Source: Bolinopsis microptera
Taxonomy: Eukaryota; Ctenophora; Tentaculata; Lobata; Bolinopsidae
NCBI RefSeq assembly: GCF_026151205.1
Contig: NC_087072.1
Coordinates: 15,476,169-15,540,168 of the forward strand
Direction of reading: 5' to 3'
Length of the DNA stretch: 64,000 nucleotides
Under the pieces are notes generated by a model, which made no database searches, was not told where the DNA came from, and was given only the letters and a program-made list of their open reading frames with translations. Below, in pieces: positions 23,659-34,566 of the stretch. Position 1 is the stretch's first letter. Each line of letters begins with the position of its first letter. Position numbers and translations under genes: made by a program.

Positions 23659-24866
23659 TCAGTTTTTCGTTGTCTTAAATTGCCATTTCAATTCATAAAT
23701 TCCAACTTCTCGATCCTGAAATTATGCATCAATCAATGAAAGTTTGTAAACAGAAGACATATCATTATAAATAGAATTTTTAGTGATAAAACTCTAGAAA
23801 CACTACAAGATAGAAAGCACATAGGCCTAATATAAAGCACAGGACTCACCTCTTTTTCATCGTAATCACACCACTCCTTCTCTCCAAGATCTACATCAGG
23901 GAAGGAGGCCCCGCTATCAGCTGCAGTCGCTATCCATCCTGAAAGGGAATATAGCACGGTGGAATGGTAGAAAGATAACAAATATATTAATGCATTCGTG
24001 TAACCGTGAGCCAAATTGTTATGTAACCAAACTATTACACCAATAACGCTAATTTCGTGAGAGCTAATCAAAATGTCCGTTTTCAAAGCAAGAGACAGAA
24101 AGATGCTCAAATTCCAAAATATTGTACCTGTTCTGGGAGAGAAGTCTACAGGTTCAATACCACGACACTCAAACTTTACAATGGAAGCAAACTGTACACT
24201 GTCGTTAGCATAGCCTTTAACACTGCTCTCTGAGGATAGGAAGCATTTCAAAGACATACGTATAAAAGCAATTAACACGTCATCAATGATCATTATAATT
24301 AGAATGATGTGAATGGTACAGCAGCACTTGAACGGTTTAAAAGCTCATGATCATCGAAGGTCTATAATCTACCAAAACGCGCACCGAGTTCGACTCGTTG
24401 ACGGTCTTGGATTTGGAACAAATATTATAAGAGTGTCACCCGTTAAAAAGCTCACCGACTATACTTAAAGAGTTCTCTCGGTTGCACATCTTGCACTTAG
24501 CAACCAGATTGGCAGACCCTCGTCCTCCTTTAACTTCGGAGGTTTCGTCTTCAGCGACATACACGAAATGATCGGGTACTTCGCCGCAGTTAGAACACTT
24601 TATCTGCGGAGATATCATTGTTTATCTTTCAAATTTAGAGAATAGAGATTCATTTTTAGTATATTTGATAGGGTTGAACGCATATAATCTGGAATACTGA
24701 AACAGGTTGCTGCAGGAAAATAGTTAACCAATCATCATTGTACCACACTTAGTTAATAATAATAGTTTAAATTTATTACCTTCAAATACCATCGGAAGTC
24801 ATCCCCTTCTGCGATAAAACTCTCAATATTTACCAGACTAGCACTGAGTTGCAATTCTACAAACAT
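23659..24866 (-). CDS. CZIB: CZIB / C1orf123 (UPF0587) zinc-binding protein
   Basis: Five exons join into an uninterrupted 160-residue protein, the length of the human protein: 24866-24780, 24603-24456, 24229-24128, 23938-23850, 23715-23659. All introns have GT-AG ends and phases match (0,1,1,0). Exon 1 reads MFVELQLSAS...DDFRWYLK; exon 2 has KCSNCGE and KGGRGSANLVAKCKMCNREN, giving the zinc-binding CxxC pairs at residues 32/35 and 66/69; exon 3 has VKFECRGIEPVDFSPRTG; exon 4 WCDYDEKE; exon 5 VGIYELKWQF. These are the family's conserved blocks in order. The family (DUF866) is a conserved eukaryotic zinc-binding protein; its exact role is poorly understood. Exon 1 is preceded by a possible acceptor, so a 5' untranslated exon may exist. 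Confidence 0.95.
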
Positions 24867-25603
24867 ACCTGCTCCTACGATAATTTTAATCTAATTAGTT
24901 AGAAAAGCAGATGGATTCTCTCTGATTGTGAGATCCTTCAAGAAGTATGTATTTTACCCAGATCTTAAGCAAAACATCAGTCGTTTTGGAAAATTTGAAT
25001 GTTGATAAAAGCAGTTTTCTTGATCTTATGATTCAATTTAGGCGTTTGACATATCATGATTAACTTTCCATTGATAAGTTAGTAATGATAAACAGAGCAG
25101 TAATAGACAAATAATTATGTCAAATATTTTCAATTGGTACTGAAACAATAAACTTGATAATAAAAACATTTCCTACCTCACTAAATCTGTACAACGGTCA
25201 GAAATAGTATTTCTTTACCATCAAATCGCAAAAATATATTCGATGTGACACTTTAACATTAAAATCATTCGTCCTTCATTGAAATAGAGGTGTATCCTTG
25301 CAATTATAACAATAATATTGAAAAAAACATGTGAATAAAAATCATTTAATTGAAAATCAAGTGACATCAACAATTTTTCTTAACTCGATCGATAAACCCA
25401 AAAAACTCTTAATCTTGGTTAAACCCTAACTGTTTAAACAAATAACTGGCTGCAATGGGGAAGGGGCAGTGGTCCCATTCCTACCCAAACCAATTTGCTG
25501 GATTCAGAAGAGTGGCAAGCCCACCTCCATAATCCTACTACAACTAACTGTCGTGATCATCACAACAACGGCAGTCAAAAACAGAAAAGTCTCCATGATC
25601 TAA
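24867..25603. other. Intergenic, likely CZIB promoter side
   Basis: No exon recognised. This AT-rich gap lies upstream of CZIB and downstream of the next minus-strand ORF, so it should hold the CZIB 5' region and the terminator of that ORF, but no specific element is evident. Confidence 0.4.
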
Positions 25604-26326
25604 TCAGTCGAGATCGCTATCATCAGAAAACTCTAGGTCTACAATTTGAGCAGTGTTATTCGGACTGGACTCGGATGCAGTGGGTATGCCTGTTTCCTCC
25701 CTAAATTTATTCCAGTCGAATGCAACAACTTCTTTTTGAGGCCTCTCACCTGTTCCTGTTCCAACATGAAGACTATTTGCTCCTCTCTCAACCGCTTGAC
25801 GAAACACATCAGTCTTATACTCATAGTTTTGGTTAATGTGGTTTGGTCTGCTGGAAGGTTTGTTGGCATACGGATTGCTTTGCCGAGCAGATGAGGACAC
25901 GTTTCCTGAGATATTGCCCTGTCTAGCAGCATTATTATAACCGCCTCTATTACCGGCAGCATTACTGTAAACGCCTCTATTACCGGCAGCATTACTGTAA
26001 CTGCCTCTATTACCGGCGGCATTACTGTAACTGCCTCTATTACCGGTAGCATTACTGTAAGTGCCTCTACTGCCTGCAGAGTATCCTCTGTCGTTGAATG
26101 AGTTTCTAGTATCGGGAGCGGGGTGCTGATCAAGTACATTATCAGCCATTAAGTCCTGAATAGAAAAGGTGCTGTATGTTGAACGTGTATCGAAGAATTC
26201 GTCTTCGAATGTAGATTTCTGTTGAGCGTTTACAAAGGAGTTTGTTGGTGTCGTGAGCTCGGGCTGAGGATTTGTTTCAGAAACTACTGACGGTTGACCT
26301 GAAAATTTAGACATAGTCAGTATCAT
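25604..26326 (-). CDS. Asn/Gly/Ser-rich repeat protein, unknown function
   Basis: An intronless frame of 240 codons from ATG 26326 (a second ATG is four codons later). The middle is a tandem 10-residue repeat, NRG(S/V/G)YSNAAG, about five times (30-bp DNA unit). The C-terminal third is not repetitive (YEYKTDVFRQAVERGANS, FDWNKFREETG) and ends in an acidic tail, VDLEFSDDSDLD. No known domain. The N-terminus contains TCTAAATTTTCAG before GTCAACCG, a good 3' splice site, so part of the frame could instead be the last exon of a gene starting further right. Regular Arg-Gly spacing suggests an RNA-binding or Tudor-binding low-complexity region, but that is inference. Confidence 0.5.
   Translation of the reverse strand: MILTMSKFSGQPSVVSETNPQPELTTPTNSFVNAQQKSTFEDEFFDTRSTYSTFSIQDLMADNVLDQHPAPDTRNSFNDRGYSAGSRGTYSNATGNRGSYSNAAGNRGSYSNAAGNRGVYSNAAGNRGGYNNAARQGNISGNVSSSARQSNPYANKPSSRPNHINQNYEYKTDVFRQAVERGANSLHVGTGTGERPQKEVVAFDWNKFREETGIPTASESSPNNTAQIVDLEFSDDSDLD
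25925..26075 (-). repeat. 30-bp coding minisatellite
   Basis: About five copies of a 30-bp unit (ATTACCGGCAGCATTACTGT on the plus strand, plus 10 bp) in frame with the ORF at 25604-26326, producing the NRGxYSNAAG peptide repeat. The copies differ at only a few bases, indicating recent expansion. Confidence 0.85.
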
Positions 26327-26680
26327 GCTTCGTTAACCAGCGGTTTCGATGGAATAGCGTGATAAAACATTTTGCATTGTAAGGTGAATAATCGGCTGTT
26401 AGGTGAATTATAATTGGTTATTTTTTTACCCCTTGAGAAACTGTTCATAGATCTTCGTGATTTCATAGGTGAAGAGATAAAAGTTGCCAATTTATCTAAC
26501 TGTGAAACAGAAATGATCTATGAAACTTCAACATCATGGTCAGTGAGAAATAGGGAAATTTATATTTACTGATGTGTAATAAGACACGAAAACGATCATA
26601 TTTGTATATTTATCAAAATATTAGTAAGTGAAAGTCATAGACGCGAGATTGGAGAAGACATTTTAAATAAAGTTTTTAAA

Positions 26681-27444
26681 TCAAAAACTTGGAATCGCAC
26701 CGAAGAATTCTGGCAGAAAACAACGACGGCGTTCAAGAAAGCTTGAACGAAGTGGCCAATCCCATGACTTAAGTTGGATACGGGCCTGATCAAATCGTTC
26801 CAGATCTAAGTTTACAAGTAGCTTAATACCGGAAACAAGTTCATTAGCAATGACCCTGCGGGCCTTATCTGTGATGTGTATGTCATCACGAAAAACGTTC
26901 CGACCAAAATTTGAATGTGTGATGGGGTCCTTCTCAAGCACGTTTTGGGCATCAAAAAAGAACAAATTCGGTACTTGAGCGGCAAATTCAAACATAGCTG
27001 TGTTAAATTCACTTATCCAACTGTTTAGCCAGCCGTGTTTAGTCTCAATAATGGCTGAATACAGGAATATTGTCGTTTTGTATCTCGAACATGTTACCCT
27101 GAGACGCGGTATGACAGAAGCAGCTAATGATTGAGGGGTGTGATCATATCTAGCAAGATCATTTACTCCGCAGGCTATAATCACGTAGTCGAAATGAGGA
27201 AAATCTGAAGTATAACCAAACACTTGAGTCAGTCTATAGTTAACTTTTTTAGTGCACCTTAGTCCTGAACCACAAACATTACTGAGAAAGGATTCAGGAA
27301 TGTGCTTCAGCACTGAGTCAGTTAAGAACAAAACCCCCTTCGGGTTCGGGGTGGTGCCTGGTGAAGGTGAGAGCAAGGTAATTTGGGGTTCAGTGGATGG
27401 AGTCTTCAAGGAGGCGGGTTCAGATGCAGGCAGGTGGTCCGAGC
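26681..27444 (-). CDS. SGNH-hydrolase-fold protein, partial gene or TE-derived
   Basis: An open frame of about 253 codons has the four SGNH blocks. Block I is KGVLFLTDSVLK, with Ser in TDS instead of the usual GDS, near 27315; block III is CGVNDLARY; the final block is FRDDIHITDKAR with the DxxH dyad. Ser, Asn, Asp and His are therefore all available for an esterase-type site. There is no ATG in frame before the domain. A 3' splice site (GCCTGTTTCAG) precedes codon 1 at 27444, so this is either a terminal exon of an unseen transcript or an open frame from a retroelement; SGNH domains are common in LINE ORF1s and in TE-derived proteins of invertebrates. It lies on the same strand as the exonuclease cluster. 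Confidence 0.55.
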
Positions 27445-28984
27445 CTGAAACAGGCTTTGTTACTGCACGTGCTCTACAATCTACATTGGTTAATGGTTAT
27501 GAAGATCGGTGCCAAATTGTATAACCTCTACAGTTTACACGAGTTGTATTGGAAGATGTTTGTAAGATACAGTTCTACATTTGGCTGTTGAAATGTCGTG
27601 AGTAATAGAATATGTAGAACAATTGCACTACGGTGTGTAACAAATGTGACATTATCTATTTCAAGCGAAGTTCAGATAAGAATAATTGATAAGAATAATT
27701 GATACTTGATACTTTACGTGGTAATTTGAACGTACGTATTGTAGCAGCTGAGGATACTGAGGATTCAGTAGGTCTTCTAGATCGATCATCCCTGAAAATG
27801 TACCAGCTTATCGTCTATGAAAATCGTAGATTTCAGTAAATAAAATCGATAAGATTTGGGGTTTCGAGGAAACATTACCTTACGAGACAATATATTTAAA
27901 AGGTACGAAATGCGGTGGTTTTCCATATTTTCGGACTACCAAAATTTAGGTCACCATAATGTTTCCCCAAAATTATTTTTCACATATTTTCTTTAATTAT
28001 GACTTAGTCGATTTACTATCATTATTATACTAAGCTATCAATATGATTCATCTAACAAATTAACACTAGTATTACACCTGGGACTAAACTTGAGAGAGAA
28101 ACGTCCATGAACCAGAAGATCAAGAAGATCAAGAGGAAATTGACTTGTAATTTTTCAAATTTATATATTTTTTTATTTTTTTTATTGATTTTCTCAAATG
28201 ATGGGTTTTATTTTAGCAAAATATTAAGAAATGAAAAAAATCCCCAAATACCATGATTTAATTTGGGGTACGAAATGAATTGGTTTTCGGCAAAAAATCC
28301 CATATTTTCGGTCCCAAATCATTTAGGTCACCGGAATTTCGCACCTTTTAAATATGTCTTAGCTAAGTGTCATAATTATTGGCGCGTAGACAATTTTGCG
28401 TGAAATTTTAGCTTACCCAAGCTTTTAGGAACGATCATTACAGTTTCCTATGCAGTCTTGATCATTCGAGAGATAATCTTATACTACAGTTCAGTCTAAA
28501 AACGGAGTCCGAAAGAAGTTAAATTTCGTCGATAATCACGATAATTCTGACACCCTGCTGTATAATAAGGACGATAAGGATCTATTGTACTAACAGGTTC
28601 AAAGCGTTTGGTCTATTTCCACCCTCGTCTGCATCTTGGTATCTGATATCGTAGCTGTCGAAGGCTCTGAAAGTAAATGGACATGCTAAATTCTCACTGA
28701 TATGAAAGCTGGAGTGCGAACGCGGACCGATACGAGTTTGATATCGAGTAAGATACGTTTAACGTGGACTGATAAATTCCACGAAAGTTTCAATTAATAA
28801 TACGCGCGTTGTTCGCGCGATTAACATCAATAAAAGAGACGTTGCGCCCTTCGCAAACTACAATTTTTAATAGTGACCGATGGCAACGAGCAGGTTGACT
28901 GTCAACTTTTGAAATCTGATTTATTTTATTGATATCTAATTTATTTTATTCTAATCACGTGTTGAAAGTAAAATATATCTCAAC
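27445..28984. other. Gap between SGNH ORF and exonuclease gene
   Basis: AT-rich, no exon recognised. Two segments share a loose sequence: near 27895-27970 and 28260-28350 both carry AAATTTAGGTCACC or close variants, TTCGGAC/TTCGGTC and GGTACGAAATG. This is probably a degraded inverted or direct repeat. Confidence 0.4.
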
Positions 28985-31767
28985 TTACACTTTCTCTGGT
29001 TCAAAATCTGCTCCAGCATCTGATTTTGGAGCTCTGGTCTCAGACACTATCGCACCACGACCTCTACCTCGACCTTTTTTCAAGTTGATATCACCGTCAC
29101 TGTCCATATTTCTTGAACTCCCAATCGAAGAAGCTGCCATTCCTCTTCCTCTTCCACGACCCTTGGATTTACTATTCTTACTGACTGAAGATTGATAATT
29201 TGAGGAGGTGCAGCTGGATACTGAACACTGTTCGTCGTCTGTAGTCGAATTGGGTAAGGGGGACTCTCTTCGATAAAGAGGTTTGTTTACGGGTTGGGGT
29301 CGGAAAATTAAGCTGCAATCAGTATTTGCACTGGAGTTTCGTTCTGATTCACTGATTAAACCAGATTTAACATAAGAAGGAAACACTCTTTTGAAATCCG
29401 TTTCCTTGAATGGGAACTCAGTTTGAGTGTCAGAGTCTACTGTTCTGAGTCGCCTATAGTTGGCAGGTGGGATAGAACCACGCCCATAGCTGTAGCCAGG
29501 GATTAAAGAGGCTTTCTTGTCTGTAATGTGCTTGAAATAGAACAAAATAGGAAAATGGAGAAAGTTTATGGACTCTATGTCGTCTGAAGATGTTTTGTCG
29601 GACTGCATGGTAAGAAAGTTCTCGGTCAGAGTTTTAGAATTAAGTTTAGTGTGAGCAAGTGCTTGTGTAATCTCACGGATAGTATGAGAGCCCCTGGACG
29701 AGTCTAGATCTGGGTTTAAGTCAGATTCTTCCGCTGTAGGTAAGTGTTCTGATTCTGTGTGCATCTTGACTGGGATTGGTTTAACTGGGGTTGGTTGAGC
29801 AGGGAATGTATTCTTAGGAGAAGCTGGCTTTTGGGTGGCAGATTCTCGGGCTTTTTTCTTATAGAATTCCTTCCTTTCGTTCTTCTCCTTTTTCGCTGAA
29901 ATGAAAGATGTTGTTTTTATGAAACTTAAAAACACTTTGTTGAGTGATTTCAAATGCTCAAAAAAATTAAAACTCGTAGCCAAAGTAGAGCTAACATTTG
30001 GTAGACTGCGGTTTGGTGTAGTAAGCTTTGATATCTAAGTCTGGAGCTGTTGCTTCAATCGCTCCATAGATCCTATTCATATCTTCCTTTGTCTGCATAA
30101 ATGTTGCATCAAGTAACCCTTTACAGGCATTCTCTAGATCGTTGAGGTATTTGTCAACAATAACAGCAACATCGAAAGTCTCGTCGACAGGGAGTTCTTT
30201 GCCACTGACAGAAGAGTAAACTAAAGCTACAAATATGTCTAGTGAGGCTGTAGCATCATTAGCCGCGTAGGTCTTTTGGTTTGATTGGAGAACATTACTT
30301 TCCCAGTTATCTGAAAAACAATATTTTTCTTAAAACAATCTTTCTAAGACTTTAAATACCAGGCAGAACCTACTACAATGAATCTTCTGACGGTCAATAA
30401 ATCATGTACGTAATCATTTACAGAACGAGGGTCTGATATTTACCTGACCATCTTGCTGACGTATTTTTGGGTAGTGTTCGGACCATACAGTCAGCTATCA
30501 GGGACTCAAGACCCATTTTGGGGCACCAACAGAGTCGCTTAACGTTCGCTTGCTTTGCACTCTCAGAGTTCTGAAAACAAAAAGTGTAGAATTTCAATTA
30601 TATAACCATTTTAAGAAATGTGCGGTAGTGGGGAACCAAGAATAATTTATAGAAACGTCGTCACAAACAAAAATAATGTAGCTGACAAAAGTTGTGAAAG
30701 TTTAATCCGTTCTAAAAACCCACCTACTCTTACCTGGTCTACTTGGTCGTAATACTGCAGAGTGAACTCTAGATTCTCCACCTGCTCAACAATACACTTG
30801 GCCCATGATTTACTGCGTATTGCCACATGCCGCAGGTCTACCCAACTTTTTATCTTGCAGAAACAATCTTCTCCCAGTTTGTCACTGTCATTCTCTATAT
30901 TCACACCCACCTGAATAAATTAACTATACTTAAATCGCTCACATTTTTATCAATAATAACTTATTGATGATATTAACACAAAGTTTTTGGAACGAACCTA
31001 CCAATATGTGTTGGCTTATTATTTATAATTCTGTTTGTCCAATTAAAACACTGTAAAAGAGTCAAAGAAACACTATGAAGCCATAATAATAAACCTTGTA
31101 AATGGTAGGATCCTCAAGAACTAGCTTGGCGTTTTCAGGAAGTGTAAAGTTAAGCTTACACACCCTTACCAGGAGGACTATGGTAGGGGTGGCGATTTGG
31201 AGTAGTGATACCTGGACAGTGAGCAAGGTAATAGTACTGATACGGTCATGAACCACTAATTAATGTTTGTTTTCAATAAATTGTACTAAGTCTAGCAAGG
31301 CGGAGGATGTTTCAGTAGAGTAAATGAAGTTAAATACGTACCGGCCTGTTTGTGTTCCACTCACAATCTAGTCCAATGAACTGCAGAGCTGGCTTTAGGA
31401 TGTAATCTTCGAAAGCTGAAATAAAAAATTAATATAATGACTGTGTAGGGGTACATTGGAGAGGTCTAATACATCGGAGAAAGGAGTTGTACTATGTGGT
31501 GCAGGCCACTCCAACGACTAGGAGAAGACCTTTTCAAGTACAAGTAAGTACTGTGTAGTGCGGTAGTGAATTTGTGTAGTATGTAGTAAATTTGTTACAA
31601 GTCTTTCAAAAGCAGATTAATGTCAATTTAACGCAAAATATGTATAAAAGATCATTTAAGTATACAATTTTATTTCGATCCAAATTTGATGATTTTGAGC
31701 GATTACCTCGGTTACAAGTTTCAGAGTCTTCTATGACTATGATCTCTTGTCGACATGTGTATGACAT
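28985..31767 (-). CDS. EXD2-like DEDDy 3'-5' exonuclease with Arg-Gly tail
   Basis: Seven exons give 593 residues: 31767-31707, 31415-31342, 31211-31095, 30910-30734, 30570-30444, 30310-29996, 29895-28985. Phases are consistent and the total is a whole number of codons. Exo I is GLDCEWN (Asp37, Glu39), Exo II VGVNIENDSDKL (Asp92), Exo III YAANDATASL (Tyr200, Asp204): the DEDDy set is complete. The family removes nucleotides from 3' ends of RNA or DNA using two metal ions. After the domain the last exon adds about 300 residues, basic at first (KKEKNERKEFYKKKARE), then Ser-rich, with two GRGRGRG blocks near the end. It lacks the EXD2 C-terminal region. The donor of exon 6 (T before GTTAGC) is the weakest junction but restores frame. 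The stop codon lies within GTGTAAGT, so an alternative splice to a further exon is possible. Confidence 0.85.
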
Positions 31768-32400
31768 ATTCTCGATCGGGTCCCGAATTTCAGCTTTATT
31801 TCAGCTACTCAGAACATATCTAGTTCGGGGTTGTATTTATTAAAGGTTAATGTCTCACTATTATATATTAATAATGTGTTATGCAAGTCATTTATTTTTA
31901 TCACTTTAAAACTTTAAAAACAAAATCTTGTTCTCCAAAAGCTCGAAGTAGCTCGAATCAAATGAAACTTGAAATGTTTTCAAATAAAATTGGATTTTTA
32001 ATATCATGACCGGGTCACGATTAAAAGGGTATCATTAGATCTGTAATATGTATCTTATTTCATAGAAAGAAAACTCCATTTACGGACGTGAGGACAGTTA
32101 GAACTCCTCTAACTACATTAAATCAATTCCGTCTGTAACTTCCTCAATAAATGTAATAGATTTGTAGTGTTGCAATTAGTTTAAAACTAACACTTATACA
32201 AATAATTGTCTTGATTTGAAAACTTTTCATTTTAATTTCATGCAAGTCGTGCATACAATTTTTGCATAGTTAAGAATTTACGAAACGAAACACAGCATTT
32301 AATTTAGTATTTACTAAATTATAAAATATATCTAAATAATTTACACAATACGGTGCCCATGTCGGAGCGGATCTCCTAAAAAACAGTCACTCTCCTCAGA
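31768..32400. other. Upstream region of the Arg-Gly-tailed exonuclease
   Basis: No exon. It should contain that gene's promoter and the end of the transcription unit upstream. No clear core element could be identified. Confidence 0.35.
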
Positions 32401-32861
32401 GGTCAATATCATTAAAAATATGTCGTATATTATTATATTTGGGTGAAATATGTCGTGGTTTTTATATCACCCGATGGGGAATTTTTGGGCCCCACAATGA
32501 TCCAAAGTGGCAGAGCTCGATCCAGGGGGGCAAAGCCCGCTACAGGCGAGTCCTGGGAAAATTTATTGAAAAATTCTGAACTATTTTGATACAATTATTC
32601 TTTTATATGATATTCCCCGTCAGATATGTCAGATATTCGTTCATCTCATCAAATATATGCGGAAACGTTTTTCATGACATGCTTTGCCTAGAAAAGGCAG
32701 GTAAGATGTCATGAAAAAATTGTTTTTAAAGGAATTTTGTAATCAATTATTTTTGAAATTAAATTAGTTCGTAACAACATTTAACAATAATTTGGTTATG
32801 TCGTGGCGTTCCCTCAAAATATGTCGTATATTTATATGCGAAATATGTAATGATATTGACC
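32401..32861. repeat. MITE-like inverted-repeat element
   Basis: Bounded by GGTCAATATCATTA and its complement TAATGATATTGACC. Adjacent ATATGTCGTATATT motifs repeat in both halves. A GC-richer core lies around 32460-32560. No ORF. Confidence 0.55.
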
Positions 32862-33400
32862 TGAGTCACAAAATCAAATAGACTGAATATGGTTAAGGGG
32901 ACAATAACAGATTAAAGAGTGAAACAGAATTTAAAATAGTATGCATACAATATAATTGATTTTATTGACACACCAAAAAACGAACCAAAAAATAATAAGT
33001 GGATACTCGAAAAAACAGCACACATCTGGGATGACTAGATTAAACACTGCTGAGTATAAGTTTATCTTAATAGGTGTTATCTAGTGGTGTTATCTAGATT
33101 CTAGTGGTGTTCTTAAACTTCAATTTATTATTATTATTACTAGCTAATACGCCTGCTACTCGCCTTCAGTTTAGAGGTAAAGAGTTCAGATAGTCAAGAA
33201 TCTTCTTAGTTACAATTAATGAACATTTTCGTTCAAAACATAAATCAATAAGAAAAACTGATAGATAAAAAACTGATAGATATGATAACAGCTCAATACA
33301 ATATATACATACAGTTCAAAAGATACAACAGATATATGATAACAGATCAACCTCGTGAATTGTCAAATCATAATATTATTATGTTTAAATATATTATGTA

Positions 33401-34167
33401 CAGGGTGGGCCAAAAGTCAGTACCCATACGTTGGACTTTATAGCTGAGTCACTGAGTGCCCAATTTAAATACTTCCTTCTGGTATGACTTAGTACCACCA
33501 CTGGTTTGAGGAATTTGTCAACTCGAAAAATATTCGCGTTCATTTTTTTCAAATGGAAGTTCATTTTCACATTTATTTTATAGTTTGGATAGTCGGATCA
33601 AGCTAAATGTTATTGAATTGTGTTTGGCCATTCGAATTACGTTTGTCCTGAAAGAATTAGAACTGTAGCTTCTCAGATTACCGAGATATGAAGCATAACG
33701 AGTTTATTCATTACGTGTGATCAGGTGATTGGTTTACCTAATCACGTGATAAGGTTACCCCGTTAGCTACCCCGTTAAACATTATGGGAATTGTTAAGGG
33801 TGCCCAATTAAGGTGTCGTGTCACGGTGTCACATAATCACCCAGTCAATTTTGTTAACGAGATACAGAAAATGCTTGATAACTTCGTCATTTCTACTCCG
33901 TTTTGCCTCATGTTTTCAGATCATATGCAACATTTGATAATCTACCGTCTCTGAAAACATTAGGCGTTCAGCATGTTCAGAGAAAACAATATAGGTGTTT
34001 TAATATTGAATGGGCGTGGTCTAAAATATTCGAATTTTCAAATTTTGACGACGGAATCCTCGAACCAGTAAGTACAGTATGCCATCTGCAAAGCAACAGC
34101 TCTCAAATATAAAACACGGCGGAGCTATTAAGGCCAACGTATGGGTACTGACTTTTGGCCCACCCTG
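33401..34167. mobile_element. Mariner-like MITE, copy 2
   Basis: Second copy of the element at 9550-10319, same orientation, flanked by TA (33399-33400 and 34168-34169). Its ends are CAGGGTGGGCCAAAAGTCAG and complement. The interiors of the two copies are similar along their whole length, with scattered substitutions. It lies between two exonuclease paralogues. Confidence 0.8.
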
Positions 34168-34566
34168 TATATTATCATGTTTCTGGCAGTATAGTAATTT
34201 GCCATTGCATTGAGTCTGACAAACCTTTATACTGTGTTATTAATATCATACACACGAAAACGTTGGAGTATGAACTGTATAATATAAATATGACAAGTTA
34301 TGTAAGTAATCTAAAATAATTCACTTTTTAACTCATTATAAAAACCTGAAAACCATTATATTATTTCAAAATCAAAACATCAACTTTAAATCTTGAAAGA
34401 AAATGAACGTCAGTATATATATAATATATATTAGTATTATACTATGTACTAATTGTTCTATAATGAACGAGAATCTGTAAATAAGATAAAATCATTAATA
34501 ACACTATTTAATGAGCAACTTAAAAAATAGAAAAAATTCTGGCAATTTTTAATCAAAAATGCATAA

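Noticed and set aside
25639..26139. 166-codon minus-strand frame and a plus-strand frame overlapping the NRG repeat ORF
   Set aside because: Alternative-frame translations of the same 30-bp repeat; the frame at 25604-26326 is longer and has non-repetitive, compositionally normal ends.
28929..29195. 88-codon plus-strand Pro/Leu-rich frame
   Set aside because: Antisense of the Arg-Gly tail of the exonuclease gene.
9906..34112. 69-residue ORFs conserved between 10055-10264 and 33903-34112
   Set aside because: Both lie inside copies of the mariner-like MITE and change as freely as the surrounding non-coding DNA.
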